This document shows, piece after piece, positions 45,805 to 54,355 of a DNA stretch of 64,000 nucleotides. Every line of letters begins with the position of its first letter. Position 1 is the stretch's first letter. Source of the DNA: Armatimonadota bacterium (GTDB taxonomy: Bacteria; Armatimonadota; Hebobacteria; CAIYQO01); the NCBI GenBank assembly GCA_029553475.1, contig JAKPKV010000114.1:186001-250000 (forward strand), written 5' to 3'. A program made the translations under genes and the position numbers. The notes below the pieces were generated by a model. It did not search any database, was not told where the DNA came from, and saw only the letters and a program-made list of their open reading frames with translations.

Positions 45805-46282
45805 CCGTCTCAGCCGCGCTGTCAGCAAGCAAGCAACGATGCGTGGCCTGTTGGGCCGGTGGCCAGGTGCAGGGTGCGCTACTGCAGAGGTGTCCATCAT
45901 CCTGCGCGTGTGTCATCCTCCGGCACTGCTCCCGACAGGGAAGCCGACCAATCCGTCGCTCCCCTTCCCAGGTAGGGGAGGGGGTGGGGGAGAGGTGAGC
46001 CCTCCGTTCCATCGCCAGGTGGGGGGCGTCCTATGCTGGACAGCGCTGATGATACCGGCAAACATGCGGTGTTCTTCGCCGGACTACTAGGGCAAATCGG
46101 AAGAATGCTGTTCCGCATTGGAGCTGTTGGGCACGGTTTCCCTGGGAGCGCGGCCATTCGCCTGCGCGGACAGCACAGTGGAAGAGCATGTTCATGATTT
46201 GCACTAGTATTACTCCCGTATGGATTTGATGACATCCTCAGCTTTGCACTGTAGCAGGTCAGTTGAAACAGCCGGGCGGTAT
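45805..46282. other. Gap without recognisable gene
   Basis: The interval contains a C/G-rich hairpin near 45,961-45,990 of the kind seen in other gaps of this window. I find no supported gene or promoter here. Confidence 0.5.
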
Positions 46283-46663
46283 TTAGCGCCAGCCGCCCTG
46301 GTAGATGTAGTCAGACGCTGTGTTATTCGTCAGCCGGGTCTTCCCCGTGCCGTCGGCGTTCATCACGTAGATCTGATAGTTGCCGTCGCGGTCCGAGTGA
46401 AAGGCGATCTTGTTCAGCAGCACGCCGCCGCCGGGTAAGCCTTGGGCCGGGCGGGTCTCCACGTGGCCGTCCACGAAGGCCGCCACCGTCTTGCCCAGGT
46501 GGCGCTCATCAATATGCCGGGCGGAGCCCATCACGGTGGCGCCGGCTTTCGCGTCGGCCGTCATCGTTCAGGTCTCCGGGGCGGTCACCTCGCCCAGCGC
46601 CCGGCCGAACAGCCGGTGGGAGAAGGCGTATTCCGGAGAGGTGATCTTATAGACTACTTTCAT
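46283..46663 (-). pseudogene. C-terminal relic of a prepilin-like H-x9-DG protein with TolB-like tail
   Basis: The first fragment reads SPEYAFSHRLFGRALGEVTA and matches the PEYAF-x-ALGD block of the intact prepilin proteins of this window. A TGA follows. The frame then continues with [20 protein letters not shown] (H-x9-DG). The tail [20 protein letters not shown] is a TolB/WD40-like propeller blade. The type III signal and first third are absent. It marks the left edge of the accessory zone, next to the ligase gene. Confidence 0.75.
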
Positions 46664-46693
46664 CTAACGCCTCCCGCATTTCCCCTTAATCTA

Positions 46694-47791
46694 TCAGATC
46701 GATGTCTGTAACCGTTGCTCACGTTCATGCCGCTCCAAGGCGAGATCAATGAGACGCTCCACCAGCTTGCCGTATGGCAGGCCGCTGGCTTCCCAAAGTT
46801 TTGGATACATGCTGATGCTGGTAAAGCCGGGGATGGTGTTGATTTCGTTGACTATCGCTTTACCGTTGGGGCGCAGGAAAAAGTCCACGCGCGCCATGCC
46901 TTCGCAGCAGAGCGTTTGGAACGTTTGTACGGCCAGTCGCCGGAGATGCTCTCCCGTGCCCTGCTCGATCTCCGCTGGAATCTTGAGTAACGCGCCATGT
47001 TCGTCCAGGTATTTGGCCTCGTAGCTGTAAAAGTCATGGGTCGGGATGATTTCACCCAGGCAGGATGCCGTTGGCTCGTCATTACCGAGAACAGCACACT
47101 CGATCTCCCGACCCTCGATGAATTCTTCGATGAGCACTTTTGTGTCGAACTTCAGGGCTTCCCGTAGCGCGGTTGCATAGTCCTCGGTGTTCGTTACCTT
47201 GCTTACACCGACTGAAGAACCAGCATTGGCGGGCTTGATGAAAAACGGCGAGCCGAGTCGCGTCACGACCTCATCATAGGTTAGCGTCACCGCGTGCCGC
47301 GCGTTCACTGCAAGGAAATTGGCCACGGGAATACCGGCGTCACGCAACAGCCGTTTCGCCACATCCTTATCCATGCCGACTGCCGAACCGAGCACCCCGG
47401 CACCGACAAAAGGCAGGTTTGCCAATTTCAACATCCCCTGCACTGTGCCATCCTCACCCAGTGGACCATGCAGCACCGGGAACACCACATCAATGGGCGT
47501 TGCGCGATGACTATCGGTCAAGACGGACAACCGCTGTTCACTACCGCCAGGTACGACGGCCACGGGATGTGCCGAAGGACAAAGGGCAATCTGCTCGGGG
47601 TCATCCGCATGCAGCAACGGCCGGGCGTTGTCGCATAATGCCCACCTCCCCTCCTTATCGATACCGATGAACACCATCTCAAATCGCTCGGGGTCCAGGG
47701 TGCGGATAATACTCTGCGCCGACAATAACGACACCGCATGCTCGGTCGATTTCCCGCCGAACACCACCCCAACACGAATCTTTCGTTCCAT
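46694..47791 (-). CDS. ddl: D-alanine-D-alanine ligase
   Basis: 365 residues, the usual length for DdlA-type enzymes. It begins RVGVVFGGKSTEHAVSLLSA. The ATP-grasp motifs IKPANAGSSVGVSKV and EINTIPGFTSISMYPKLW are intact. The omega loop reads YSYEAKYLD, with the Tyr typical of D-Ala-D-Ala rather than D-Ala-D-Lac ligases. It makes the dipeptide for peptidoglycan precursors in the cytoplasm. The base composition is lower in GC than the left part of the window and no other cell-wall gene is adjacent. It therefore looks acquired, perhaps giving tolerance to a ligase inhibitor such as cycloserine (inference). Confidence 0.95.
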   Translation of the reverse strand: MERKIRVGVVFGGKSTEHAVSLLSAQSIIRTLDPERFEMVFIGIDKEGRWALCDNARPLLHADDPEQIALCPSAHPVAVVPGGSEQRLSVLTDSHRATPIDVVFPVLHGPLGEDGTVQGMLKLANLPFVGAGVLGSAVGMDKDVAKRLLRDAGIPVANFLAVNARHAVTLTYDEVVTRLGSPFFIKPANAGSSVGVSKVTNTEDYATALREALKFDTKVLIEEFIEGREIECAVLGNDEPTASCLGEIIPTHDFYSYEAKYLDEHGALLKIPAEIEQGTGEHLRRLAVQTFQTLCCEGMARVDFFLRPNGKAIVNEINTIPGFTSISMYPKLWEASGLPYGKLVERLIDLALERHEREQRLQTSI

Positions 47792-47911
47792 GGTTCTACT
47801 CCTGACTCAGATGACTGTGATGAGCATACTTTGCCTGAACTCTCTCATCTGCCTTCTCGGCAAAGCGCATGAGTGTCTACTCGATGGCCGGATAACAGCA
47901 CTACCAGTAAT

Positions 47912-47939
47912 TGTATATGGCTTCAGTGCTTTTTGTCAC
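47912..47939 (-). promoter_or_regulatory. Possible ddl promoter
   Basis: On the minus strand, GTGACA (47934-47939) and TATACA (47912-47917) are 16 bp apart, about 120 nt upstream of the ddl start. The fit is moderate. Confidence 0.4.
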
Positions 47940-47976
47940 GGCGATACTGATAGCAGTACAGGGATACCCCTTCTGA

Positions 47977-48313
47977 CCTCCGGATGATGTCCGCAGCCCC
48001 ACCCACCAACCTCTGGATGGGGTGAGGGGTCGTCCGGAGGTTCCAGAGAATCAGAGGGAGAATTGGCCCATTTAGGGCTTTGTAGTGGGGCAAACGCTGT
48101 TTGGATCGTCCAGAGGTTTCGGTACCGAAAGGTGTTCACCCAGGCGGATTTGCGCGTAGAACGTGGCGTGTTGGTCCGAGGTCGCCCTGAGCCAACAAAC
48201 CGCCGAGAGGCGGTTTGAGGCGAAGATATGGTGGAGGAAAAGTGCCTGAAATCGAAAATTCTCCGAGGAAACAGGGATGAATGCCTACCAGAAATTCTTC
48301 GAAACTGATTCTA
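47977..48313 (+). repeat. Cassette-associated repeat, copy A
   Basis: It starts with the inverted box pair CCTCCGGA (47977) and TCCGGAGG (48033). A second direct box, GTCCAGAGG, is at 48108. AAACCGCC-GAGA-GGCGGTTT forms a hairpin at 48197-48216. It ends near CTGATTCTATCG. It lies immediately after the 3' end of the minus-strand endonuclease VIII-like gene. Confidence 0.8.
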
Positions 48314-48366
48314 TCGTATCTTCTATCGTACCAAGGATTGGATGATTATCCCTGAAACGCACGGCA

Positions 48367-49193
48367 CTATATTTCCTGGCATGCCGGGCAGCAATAGATG
48401 CTGCCGCCCATGAAGCTTGCCTTGCGGATGAGGCTCTCGCAGTCCGGGCAGGGTCGGTCCACCGTATATCTGCTCATCCTGGTCCGGTAACCTCCGGGAT
48501 TGCCGAAGAGGTCGGCTTCCGTGTCGCGCCCGCCCTGGTCGGTCATGGCCGCGAGGGTCGATTTCACCGCGGTGAACAGCGCGTCACGTTCCGGTGGCGT
48601 CAGGGTGGCGAGTTTATGCTTGGGATGGATTTTCGCCGCGAGAAGGATGTCTTGCAGGACGCCATTCCCCAGGCCGGGGATGCGCTGTTCGGTGGCGAGG
48701 AAGGTTTTGGCACAGAGTTTGTGCGTTGCCGGATCATCGAGCAGGTCACGGAAATAACGCGCGTCAAACGCCTGCGACAACGGCGAGGGCTTAGTCTTCG
48801 CTGTCTGATAATACGGGTTGTCCAAGGCACCGGCAGGGAAACACCACAACCCGCCGTACATCTGCACCGAGCCGATCACCGCGTCACCACCGGCGAATTC
48901 GAGCAGCAGTTGATGCTTGTGGGACGTTGTTCGCCACTCCGATACAGACGCAGCCCCGCACCTTCGGCAATCAGCAGGGTGACATCGTCAACGACGATCT
49001 CGACAAACCCGCCCCATGCGCAGGACGCGCCAACGGTTTTTCCGCACAACCGCGCCGGATACTCCCGCGGATCGCCGAAATACCAGGCCCACTTCTGCGG
49101 GGATGTCGCCGCAGTGACGGCGGCAATCCGCTTGCCCTGCACGGCGGCATTCAACTGTACCGCGAGCGCTTGTGCTTCCGGGATCTCTATCAT
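48367..49193 (-). pseudogene. Endonuclease VIII/Fpg-like DNA glycosylase with one frameshift
   Basis: Joining two frames at about 48,925 gives an unbroken protein of about 275 residues. The N-terminal part starts MIEIPEAQALAVQLN and continues with YFGDPREYP. After the shift come HKHQLLLEFAGGDAVIGSVQ and the C-terminal zinc finger CPDCESLIRKASFMGGSIYC. The family's N-terminal catalytic Pro is Ile here, as in a divergent Firmicutes-type subgroup, while the Glu is kept. It would excise oxidised bases. One indel could be decay or an assembly error. Confidence 0.8.
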
Positions 49194-49299
49194 GGCGGGG
49201 ATAGTCTCCTTCCTTTACGATCACGTAAGCGGCTGGTACATCATGCATCGAGTGGTAGGCAACCTTCATTTCTTCTCACCGTTAACAGTGGTCTCCGGC

Positions 49300-50109
49300 T
49301 CAACTGGAAATTGGACCACCTAGTAATGCATCGCGACACCGCCCGCATGAATGGTTTGCGCACCGTGTTATGTCGGGTGTCTCCCGAATCAGTCGTGTCG
49401 CCGTTTTGAGCACATCGTTTGCAGGCAAGATAATCCATTCACTACTGCCGACGCAGCTCTTTTTCGCGAATTGATCGAGAACGGGTGCGAATTGATCAAA
49501 TCCTTCTGAGCATCCACCACTTTCGACCATCATAGGCTGGCCATCCTGTGCGTTTGCCCAACGCCGAAATGGTGTGCGGCCAGCGAGTTTCTCCGCCAAA
49601 TGGAGTAACGTCATGCGCCGGTAGCTTACACCCGCTAAGAGAATTACCCCATTCATCTCTGAGAGTTTCTTAAGTGGAACGAATGCATCCACTGGCATTT
49701 GAGGCGCGATTAGGACTGCTGCAAGCGGGCCAACAGCACAAAAAGAGAGTAGGGGGTGGTTTCCTCGAAATCTAGAAGGCATGTTAACAATAGACTGTGG
49801 AATGGCACCCATATCTTTATCGATGACAGTACTTTCTGGCGTGTAAACTAGCGTACTCCTACTCTCAGACGTCCGATTATAGTCGTACCCATTTCGTTCA
49901 GGACGGAGGTGCTCTGGGGGCGGGATACGGAAATCATCGGCGAAGGTTGGTACCAATACTGTACATCTTTCGGCAAGAAATGCCTCGACAATAGTGGATG
50001 CTCCCTGGTCTACCCATCCGAATGAGCGCAGTGACGAGTGCAGACAAACCGGAAGACCGGAAAGCCCAAGGCTGCAGATCGAACTTCTAAGCTCTGCTTC
50101 AGTTAACAT
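49300..50109 (-). CDS. AAC(3)-family N-acetyltransferase (aminoglycoside acetyltransferase-like)
   Basis: 269 residues from the ATG at 50109, which follows CGGAGAG. Family signatures are LHSSLRSFGWVDQGASTIVE near residue 20, TVLVPTFADDF, and FRGNHPLLSFCAVGPLAA, which holds the conserved HP. The antibiotic-NAT fold uses acetyl-CoA and may modify the 3-amino group of aminoglycosides. Many environmental members have other or unknown substrates, so resistance is not proven. It starts 20 nt after the zinc-ribbon gene and is probably in one operon with it. Confidence 0.88.
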   Translation of the reverse strand: MLTEAELRSSICSLGLSGLPVCLHSSLRSFGWVDQGASTIVEAFLAERCTVLVPTFADDFRIPPPEHLRPERNGYDYNRTSESRSTLVYTPESTVIDKDMGAIPQSIVNMPSRFRGNHPLLSFCAVGPLAAVLIAPQMPVDAFVPLKKLSEMNGVILLAGVSYRRMTLLHLAEKLAGRTPFRRWANAQDGQPMMVESGGCSEGFDQFAPVLDQFAKKSCVGSSEWIILPANDVLKTATRLIRETPDITRCANHSCGRCRDALLGGPISS

Positions 50110-50129
50110 ATGCTCTCCGTGCTGATGCT

Positions 50130-50390
50130 TCAAAGCGTTCGCCAACGCTTCAGCTTTGGGATGCTTCGTGTCAGCATCCATGCGATGAACCCCGGCGTCC
50201 CCATCTCTTTTAGTTTGCCGACACAGAAGCGCTGCATGTCTGCAGCAGTCCGAATCTCGGGAGAAGTAAAGGCGCCATCCTGGTAGCAGTAGCTGCAGTA
50301 GTCGGTATTTTGGGTGCCGTCCTCGTTGGTTCCACCGTTCTCTGGATCCTTCTTCATCGGCATCCCGCAACTCTGACAGAACTTGTTCAC
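50130..50390 (-). CDS. Small zinc-ribbon domain protein
   Basis: 86 residues from a GTG with GGAGG 7 nt upstream. The N-terminus FCQSCGMPMKKDPENGGTN, then YCSYCYQDGAF, gives two Cys-x2-Cys pairs, the pattern of the putative zinc-ribbon family found in Firmicutes next to resistance or MarR-type genes. It is probably a small metal-binding accessory protein. The C-terminal FIAWMLTRSIPKLKRW resembles relatives. It is the first gene of the pair with the AAC(3)-type gene. Confidence 0.85.
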   Translation of the reverse strand: MNKFCQSCGMPMKKDPENGGTNEDGTQNTDYCSYCYQDGAFTSPEIRTAADMQRFCVGKLKEMGTPGFIAWMLTRSIPKLKRWRTL

Positions 50391-50593
50391 CTCGTTTCCT
50401 CCACATTGAGCTCGTTATTCTACGATAGCGACCATTTGCTCGGCAGGGGCCCACGATGGTATTGTCAACGACAGGGATCGTATTCCTCATTTCGGCAACG
50501 TCGCCTGCGGCTGACAATGAGAGCAAAGATGGGAACGATGTCTGCGCAATTGACACGTAAATGCTTCTCAGTGTTTTACAGCGCTTCCACCCC

Positions 50594-50599
50594 AGTATA
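50594..50599 (-). promoter_or_regulatory. Extended -10 element upstream of the zinc-ribbon/AAC(3) genes
   Basis: On the minus strand the sequence TGGTATACT is an extended -10. The -35 is weak. The roughly 200-nt leader to the start codon at 50390 holds no clear gene. Confidence 0.4.
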
Positions 50600-50769
50600 C
50601 CACTTTTCCGCTTTTTGAAAGATCGCTTCCGCATGGCGTTAACCTGGCTGGAGAATCTCGCAGAGCGGTAGAGCGAATCTGGCGATTTCGGGGGGAGGGG
50701 CGATGGCCGTAGTCTTAAGGTAAGGCCGTGCGATCTCTTTCGGAAAGCAGATTTGTGCTCACAGCGCAT

Positions 50770-51172
50770 TTACGGGATAGGTACCCGATACTCCCAACCT
50801 TCTCGCCAGCCAAAGTCCGCGCGAATCAGCTCCTCCAACGGGATGCCGTTGCGCAGATGATCAAACGCCCACCGGGTTGCCACATGTCCGATCACCAGCA
50901 CACGCGCGCCCTCCCAATAGGCGCAGAGATCAGGGAGCACACGTCCGACCCGCGTCACCGCTTGCCGCCAGCTCTCCCCATCGTGTGTGTGGAGGAGGCG
51001 GGCAATCACCGGCAGGATGTTCAGGGGTCCCTCCACCTTGGCAAAGCTCGCATCCGCCTGGCACCGCGCGGCGACTTCGCGCATGTTGGAGACATTGCTC
51101 ATGGGCAGTGTGGCTATCGGCAGCCCTGCCTGCCGGATATCACAGATCAACTCATCGCCGGGGTAGCCGGGT
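50770..51172 (-). pseudogene. Histidine phosphatase (phosphoglycerate mutase) family, N-terminus lost
   Basis: The open part reads GYPGDELICDIRQAGLP and ends with VLVIGHVATRWAFDHLRNG and FGWREGWEY, which is the C-terminal half of a histidine phosphatase domain with its second catalytic His (GHV). The essential N-terminal RHG motif is missing, because the frame runs directly into repeat copy B at 51,174. The 5' end appears to have been replaced by the repeat. Confidence 0.75.
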
Positions 51173-51173
51173 A

Positions 51174-51459
51174 GTGGACGAATTGGGGTAATCCGGAGCC
51201 TCCAGAGAATCAGAGAGAGAATTGGCCCGTTCGGGGCTTTTCAGCGGGAACCTCGTCCAGAGGTTTGGCGGTCGAAAGGTGTTCACACAGGCGGATTTGA
51301 GCGTAGAACGTGGCATGTTGGGCTATGTCCGCCCTAAGCCAAAAACCGCCCGGAGGCGGTTTGAGATGGGAGATATGCTGGAGGAAAGATGTCTGACATC
51401 GAAAATTCTCCAATGAAGTGGGGATGCGTGCCTACCAGAAATACTTCGAAACTGATTCT
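51174..51459 (+). repeat. Cassette-associated repeat, copy B
   Basis: It aligns throughout with copy A, including the box GTCCAGAGG (51255), the hairpin AACCGCC-CGGA-GGCGGTT and the end CTGATTCTATCG. The first box pair is degenerate (GTGGAC, ATCCGGAG). The similarity to copy A continues past the repeat into the duplicated glycosylase tail. Confidence 0.8.
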
Positions 51460-51501
51460 ATCGTACCAAGGATTGGATAATTATCCCTGAAACGCACGGC
51501 A

Positions 51502-51636
51502 CTATATTTCCTGGCAGTCCGGGCAGCAATAGATGCTGCCGCCCATGAATGTTTCCTTGCGGATGAGGCTCCCGCAGTCCGGGCACGGTCGGTCAAAGAT
51601 ATATAGGCTCATAGTGGTTCGGTAAATCTTGGACGA
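51502..51636 (-). pseudogene. Duplicated 3' tail of the endonuclease VIII-like gene
   Basis: About 44 codons encode RTTMSLYIFDRPCPDCGSLI followed by RKETFMGGSIYCCPDCQEI and a stop, the zinc-finger end of the gene at 48,367-49,193. The rest of the gene is absent. The fragment keeps the same distance to its repeat as the full copy does. Confidence 0.85.
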
Positions 51637-51647
51637 ACTTAAAACGG

Positions 51648-52328
51648 TCAATTCTTTATGTTTTCTTCTGCTTTTATCAGAAAATTATAAATAGGCGCGA
51701 GGATTTTATAACCTTCTGCTACTGTGGCAGATAGTTCGTCAGAATACAACAAGTCAAAGTCAGTGCTCTTCCTGAGAAAACAGATCGTTTTGCGATCAAG
51801 CCAATTTCGTAAATGTTCCGGCATATCGGGATACCGGCTTTTCTTATACAGATCACCTTCAAGCTGGAATATCTCTTGATTTTCATATGTCGAAAGCGCA
51901 GTATTGAAATCTTTATCACCAGATAATATCAGCCTGCGTATGCTTTCCATACTTGCAGTCCCCGCCGAATAATAACCACAGCCGTACAAAAAGCTATCAG
52001 GAGAAATAACGAAGAAAAACTCCGGCAATCCCGTGTTCTTTTCACGGACAAACATACACCACATGATGTCGCGAAACAGGGATTTATCCTTGGAAAAACG
52101 CGTGTCGCGCCATATGCGCGATACTGACCCGCCAACCTTTGGCGAGCAGATCAGCTTATCGTCAATATCCAACAGGACAGACGAAAGTTCATCGGCAAGC
52201 GATATCAATGGCGCGATCACAAATTCATGGTATTGCTCTTTATGCACCCCAAACCATGCTTTGTCATTTTGAAGACGGTTTTCAACGAGAAAATCGATGG
52301 TTTCCTGAGAAAATAAGGCGATCATCAT
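51648..52328 (-). CDS. DUF2461 family protein
   Basis: 226 residues. The conserved start FSQETIDFLVENRLQNDKAW, then RIWRDTRFSKDKSLFRDIMW and the YGCGYYSAG segment identify the DUF2461 (TIGR02453) family. The biochemical role is unknown. The ATG overlaps the TGA of the flavin-reductase gene (ATGA), so translation is coupled. It is the last intact gene of the MarR-led operon. The base composition is AT-richer than that of the host genes. Confidence 0.9.
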   Translation of the reverse strand: MMIALFSQETIDFLVENRLQNDKAWFGVHKEQYHEFVIAPLISLADELSSVLLDIDDKLICSPKVGGSVSRIWRDTRFSKDKSLFRDIMWCMFVREKNTGLPEFFFVISPDSFLYGCGYYSAGTASMESIRRLILSGDKDFNTALSTYENQEIFQLEGDLYKKSRYPDMPEHLRNWLDRKTICFLRKSTDFDLLYSDELSATVAEGYKILAPIYNFLIKAEENIKN

Positions 52329-52915
52329 TGCTCCTTCCTAAATAAATCCTTCCAATCTCCCGTCATGCCCTTCGGGACGGGGTTCAACGTATAATAGAGA
52401 CCTGCTCCTGAACTTTCCCAGATAACCGGCGCGGCTGATTTCATGCGTTCTTCCAAGCTTTTTGTTTCGTCCATGAGTTCTGTTGCTGCCAGAACATTGC
52501 GTATCTTGCAGATGAAAACCTCATTGCCTTGCAGCGGGATTGATTGATTGACCTCCAGCTCGTATACCCACGGGCTGTCCGTCAATATTGGAACATCCAG
52601 CACCGCGCCACGCTCAACCGCTATTGGTATATCCATCTTCCCCGGCGTATAGCCTGCGGTATGGCCCAGATAATCCGCGAGCGGGAGCAACTGTTCTGTC
52701 ACCAGATTCGCGGAAAAAACCTTGCTTGCGTGTATACGGTCAATCGTCAACTTTCGCTGGCCGATACTCGCCATGACGCCCAATTCTGAGTCCCAGCAAT
52801 AACTGAACCAGCAAAACAGTCCGAAATTTGGGGTGCCATCCTCTTTGTATGTCCCGTACATGAACAGTGCTTGGGGACAAAAAGAATTGATCTTGCCGAT
52901 TGATACTTTGTCCAT
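52325..52915 (-). CDS. Flavin reductase-like domain protein
   Basis: 196 residues. Segments SFCPQALFMYGTYKEDGTPN, then GVMASIGQRKLTIDRIHASK and FSANLVTEQLLPLADYLGHT, fit flavin reductase-like FMN-binding split-barrel proteins. It probably binds FMN and reduces flavin or acts as a flavin-dependent oxidoreductase. It lies downstream of the MarR regulator and a 44-residue protein, in an arrangement common in Firmicutes redox or stress operons. Confidence 0.85.
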   Translation of the reverse strand: MDKVSIGKINSFCPQALFMYGTYKEDGTPNFGLFCWFSYCWDSELGVMASIGQRKLTIDRIHASKVFSANLVTEQLLPLADYLGHTAGYTPGKMDIPIAVERGAVLDVPILTDSPWVYELEVNQSIPLQGNEVFICKIRNVLAATELMDETKSLEERMKSAAPVIWESSGAGLYYTLNPVPKGMTGDWKDLFRKEQ

Positions 52916-52983
52916 GGGTCATACTCCTCTCAGTTTCAAAAACTTGTTTTTCTCACGCTTACATTAAGCGTGGTTTACCTGGA

Positions 52984-53118
52984 TTAAGCTCCTTGCGAAA
53001 TCTCACGCACTTGATCGACTAATTCGTGTTCGCAATACTCCATGTCCACGGCATCATACAGGCTGTTGGCCGCATCCAACCAGACGGGATCATAATCTTG
53101 TCTTAACCTGTAATACAT
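52984..53118 (-). CDS. 44-residue protein between MarR and flavin-reductase genes
   Basis: The frame starts at the ATG at 53118, overlapping the end of the MarR gene by 16 bp. It encodes an acidic peptide with YRLRQDYDPVWLDAANSLYD and YCEHELVDQVREI. The overlap and acidic, helix-prone composition suggest a real, coupled product. No family is recognised. A 7-bp hairpin (CACGCTT/AAGCGTG, 52954-52972) lies between this gene and the next. Confidence 0.5.
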   Translation of the reverse strand: MYYRLRQDYDPVWLDAANSLYDAVDMEYCEHELVDQVREISQGA

Positions 53119-53600
53119 CGCTTTCCTTCCTCTTGCATGTCTCCTTTATCAAATGCTTCCTCTGCGGTGGTGACGTTGGTCAGGATCCGGCGCAGTGTGC
53201 CCTCGAATTGCCCGATCTCGGCTGAAGAAAGCCCCGCGTAACATACGGCGTTCATGGCTTCCGAAACGGCAGTGTAGCGGTCCTCCCATTCCCTGTGCTT
53301 CTCCGTGAGACGCACCAGGATGCTGCGGCGGTCGTTGGGTGACGGGACTCGCGTGATCCACCCATCCTGCTCCAACCGGTCCAGCATATTGGTCAGTGTC
53401 GACTTTTTGAGCGCGGTGCGAGCCGCTAAGGCCTGGATCGGGATACCGTCCCCCTGCCAGAGCGCAAAGAGGATGCGCCCCTGCGCCGGATTGAATTCTT
53501 CAACGCCGTGCTGCTTCAGCAACCGCGCGAAGACCCGCCCGCTGATGTGATGGATTTTCGCAATGAGAAAGCCGCCTTCATGCTCGATCTGCACTGGCAT
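53103..53600 (-). CDS. MarR-family transcriptional regulator
   Basis: 165 residues. The winged helix-turn-helix covers residues 50-110, with IPIQALAARTALKKSTLTNM, LDRLEQDGWITRVPSP, then NDRRSILVRLTEK, the canonical MarR DNA-binding region and wing. It probably responds to a small ligand or oxidant and represses its own operon. A palindrome, TATAGT-n-ACTATA, overlaps the promoter at 53,835-53,864. The start overlaps the end of the preceding small gene by 23 bp. Confidence 0.92.
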   Translation of the reverse strand: MPVQIEHEGGFLIAKIHHISGRVFARLLKQHGVEEFNPAQGRILFALWQGDGIPIQALAARTALKKSTLTNMLDRLEQDGWITRVPSPNDRRSILVRLTEKHREWEDRYTAVSEAMNAVCYAGLSSAEIGQFEGTLRRILTNVTTAEEAFDKGDMQEEGKRCITG

Positions 53601-53799
53601 CCACCGTGAATTGCATGGTCTCTTTCGTCATGTCGTGATAATATTCGGCGAAGACGGGCCGAATCCGCACGATGGTGTAATCCATGCCTTCGAGGCCGCG
53701 GTCGTAATACCCCGCCCCCCCGTCCTCCCATAGGCCTCGCTTGATCGTCATGTCAGCGCCCACTTCGGCATCCCCTGCCACCAGCAAACCTTGCCTCAT
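53578..53799 (-). CDS. Short pyridoxamine-phosphate-oxidase-like protein, probably N-terminally truncated
   Basis: 73 residues. LLVAGDAEVGADMTIKRGLW, then YTIVRIRPVFAEYYHD, resembles the second half of PPOX/general-stress FMN-binding proteins. The first half of the domain is missing, yet an ATG with AAAGGAGAATCCGC just upstream makes it a plausible expressed gene. It is the first frame after the operon promoter. It may be a deletion remnant kept as a leader gene, so the assignment is tentative. Confidence 0.5.
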   Translation of the reverse strand: MRQGLLVAGDAEVGADMTIKRGLWEDGGAGYYDRGLEGMDYTIVRIRPVFAEYYHDMTKETMQFTVDASADRA

Positions 53800-53834
53800 T
53801 GCGGATTCTCCTTTATGGAGTAATAATCTGATAT

Positions 53835-53864
53835 AGTATAGTTTTGTATCGTACTATATGTCAA
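53835..53864 (-). promoter_or_regulatory. Promoter/operator of the MarR operon
   Basis: On the minus strand, TTGACA (53859-53864) and TATACT (53835-53840) are 18 bp apart. The spacer and -10 form an inverted repeat, TATAGTACGATACAAAACTA, that is a likely MarR operator. Binding there would block RNA polymerase. Confidence 0.8.
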
Positions 53865-53989
53865 GTGCTTGCTTCTAATAGAGAGCGAGGGCCTAGCAAA
53901 ACTGGAATATTGTTAATAAGATGGAAGCTACAAAGCACGGCCCCCATGTATGTCAACCCCAAACCTGACCACAATTGGGAGGAACGTAG

Positions 53990-54290
53990 CCTGTGGACGG
54001 GTTTGAGGTAGTCCACAGGTTTTAGAGAAACAGAGAGAGAAAAGGCCGATTTTGGGCTTTTGTGGGGTATGAGCGCCGGCACCTCGTCCACAGGTTTTGC
54101 CATCCAAATGTGTTCAAACAGGCCGATTCGTGCGTAGAAAGTGGCGTGTTGAGCGATGGTCGCCCTGAGCCAAAAAACCGCCGAGAGGCGGTTTGCGGCG
54201 AAGGTATGGTGGAGGAACAGTATCTGAAATCGAAAGGTCATGGCGAGATATGGTTCGAGTGCCTACCAGGTGCATAAGCAAACTGATTCT
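53990..54290 (+). repeat. Cassette-associated repeat, copy C
   Basis: Box 1 is CCTGTGGAC (53990), box 2 GTCCACAGG (54011) and box 3 GTCCACAGG (54086). All three carry the same variant core. The hairpin AAACCGCC-GAGA-GGCGGTTT follows near 54,176. It ends about 65 bp from the 3' end of the GNAT pseudogene. Confidence 0.8.
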
Positions 54291-54355
54291 CAGTGCAGAG
54301 AATAATATCTGTTTACTGCGATTGTAGGAGAGTTGGCTCGCCGGATCGGTCTGCA

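Noticed and set aside
46694-47791. VanA-type D-Ala-D-Lac ligase
   Set aside because: The omega loop has the Tyr of normal D-Ala-D-Ala ligases, and no vanH/vanX-like genes are nearby.
49300-50769. Single 489-residue protein joining AAC(3) to an upstream extension
   Set aside because: The upstream part overlaps the well-formed zinc-ribbon gene in another frame, and the AAC(3) fold starts at the ATG at 50109 with its own ribosome binding site.
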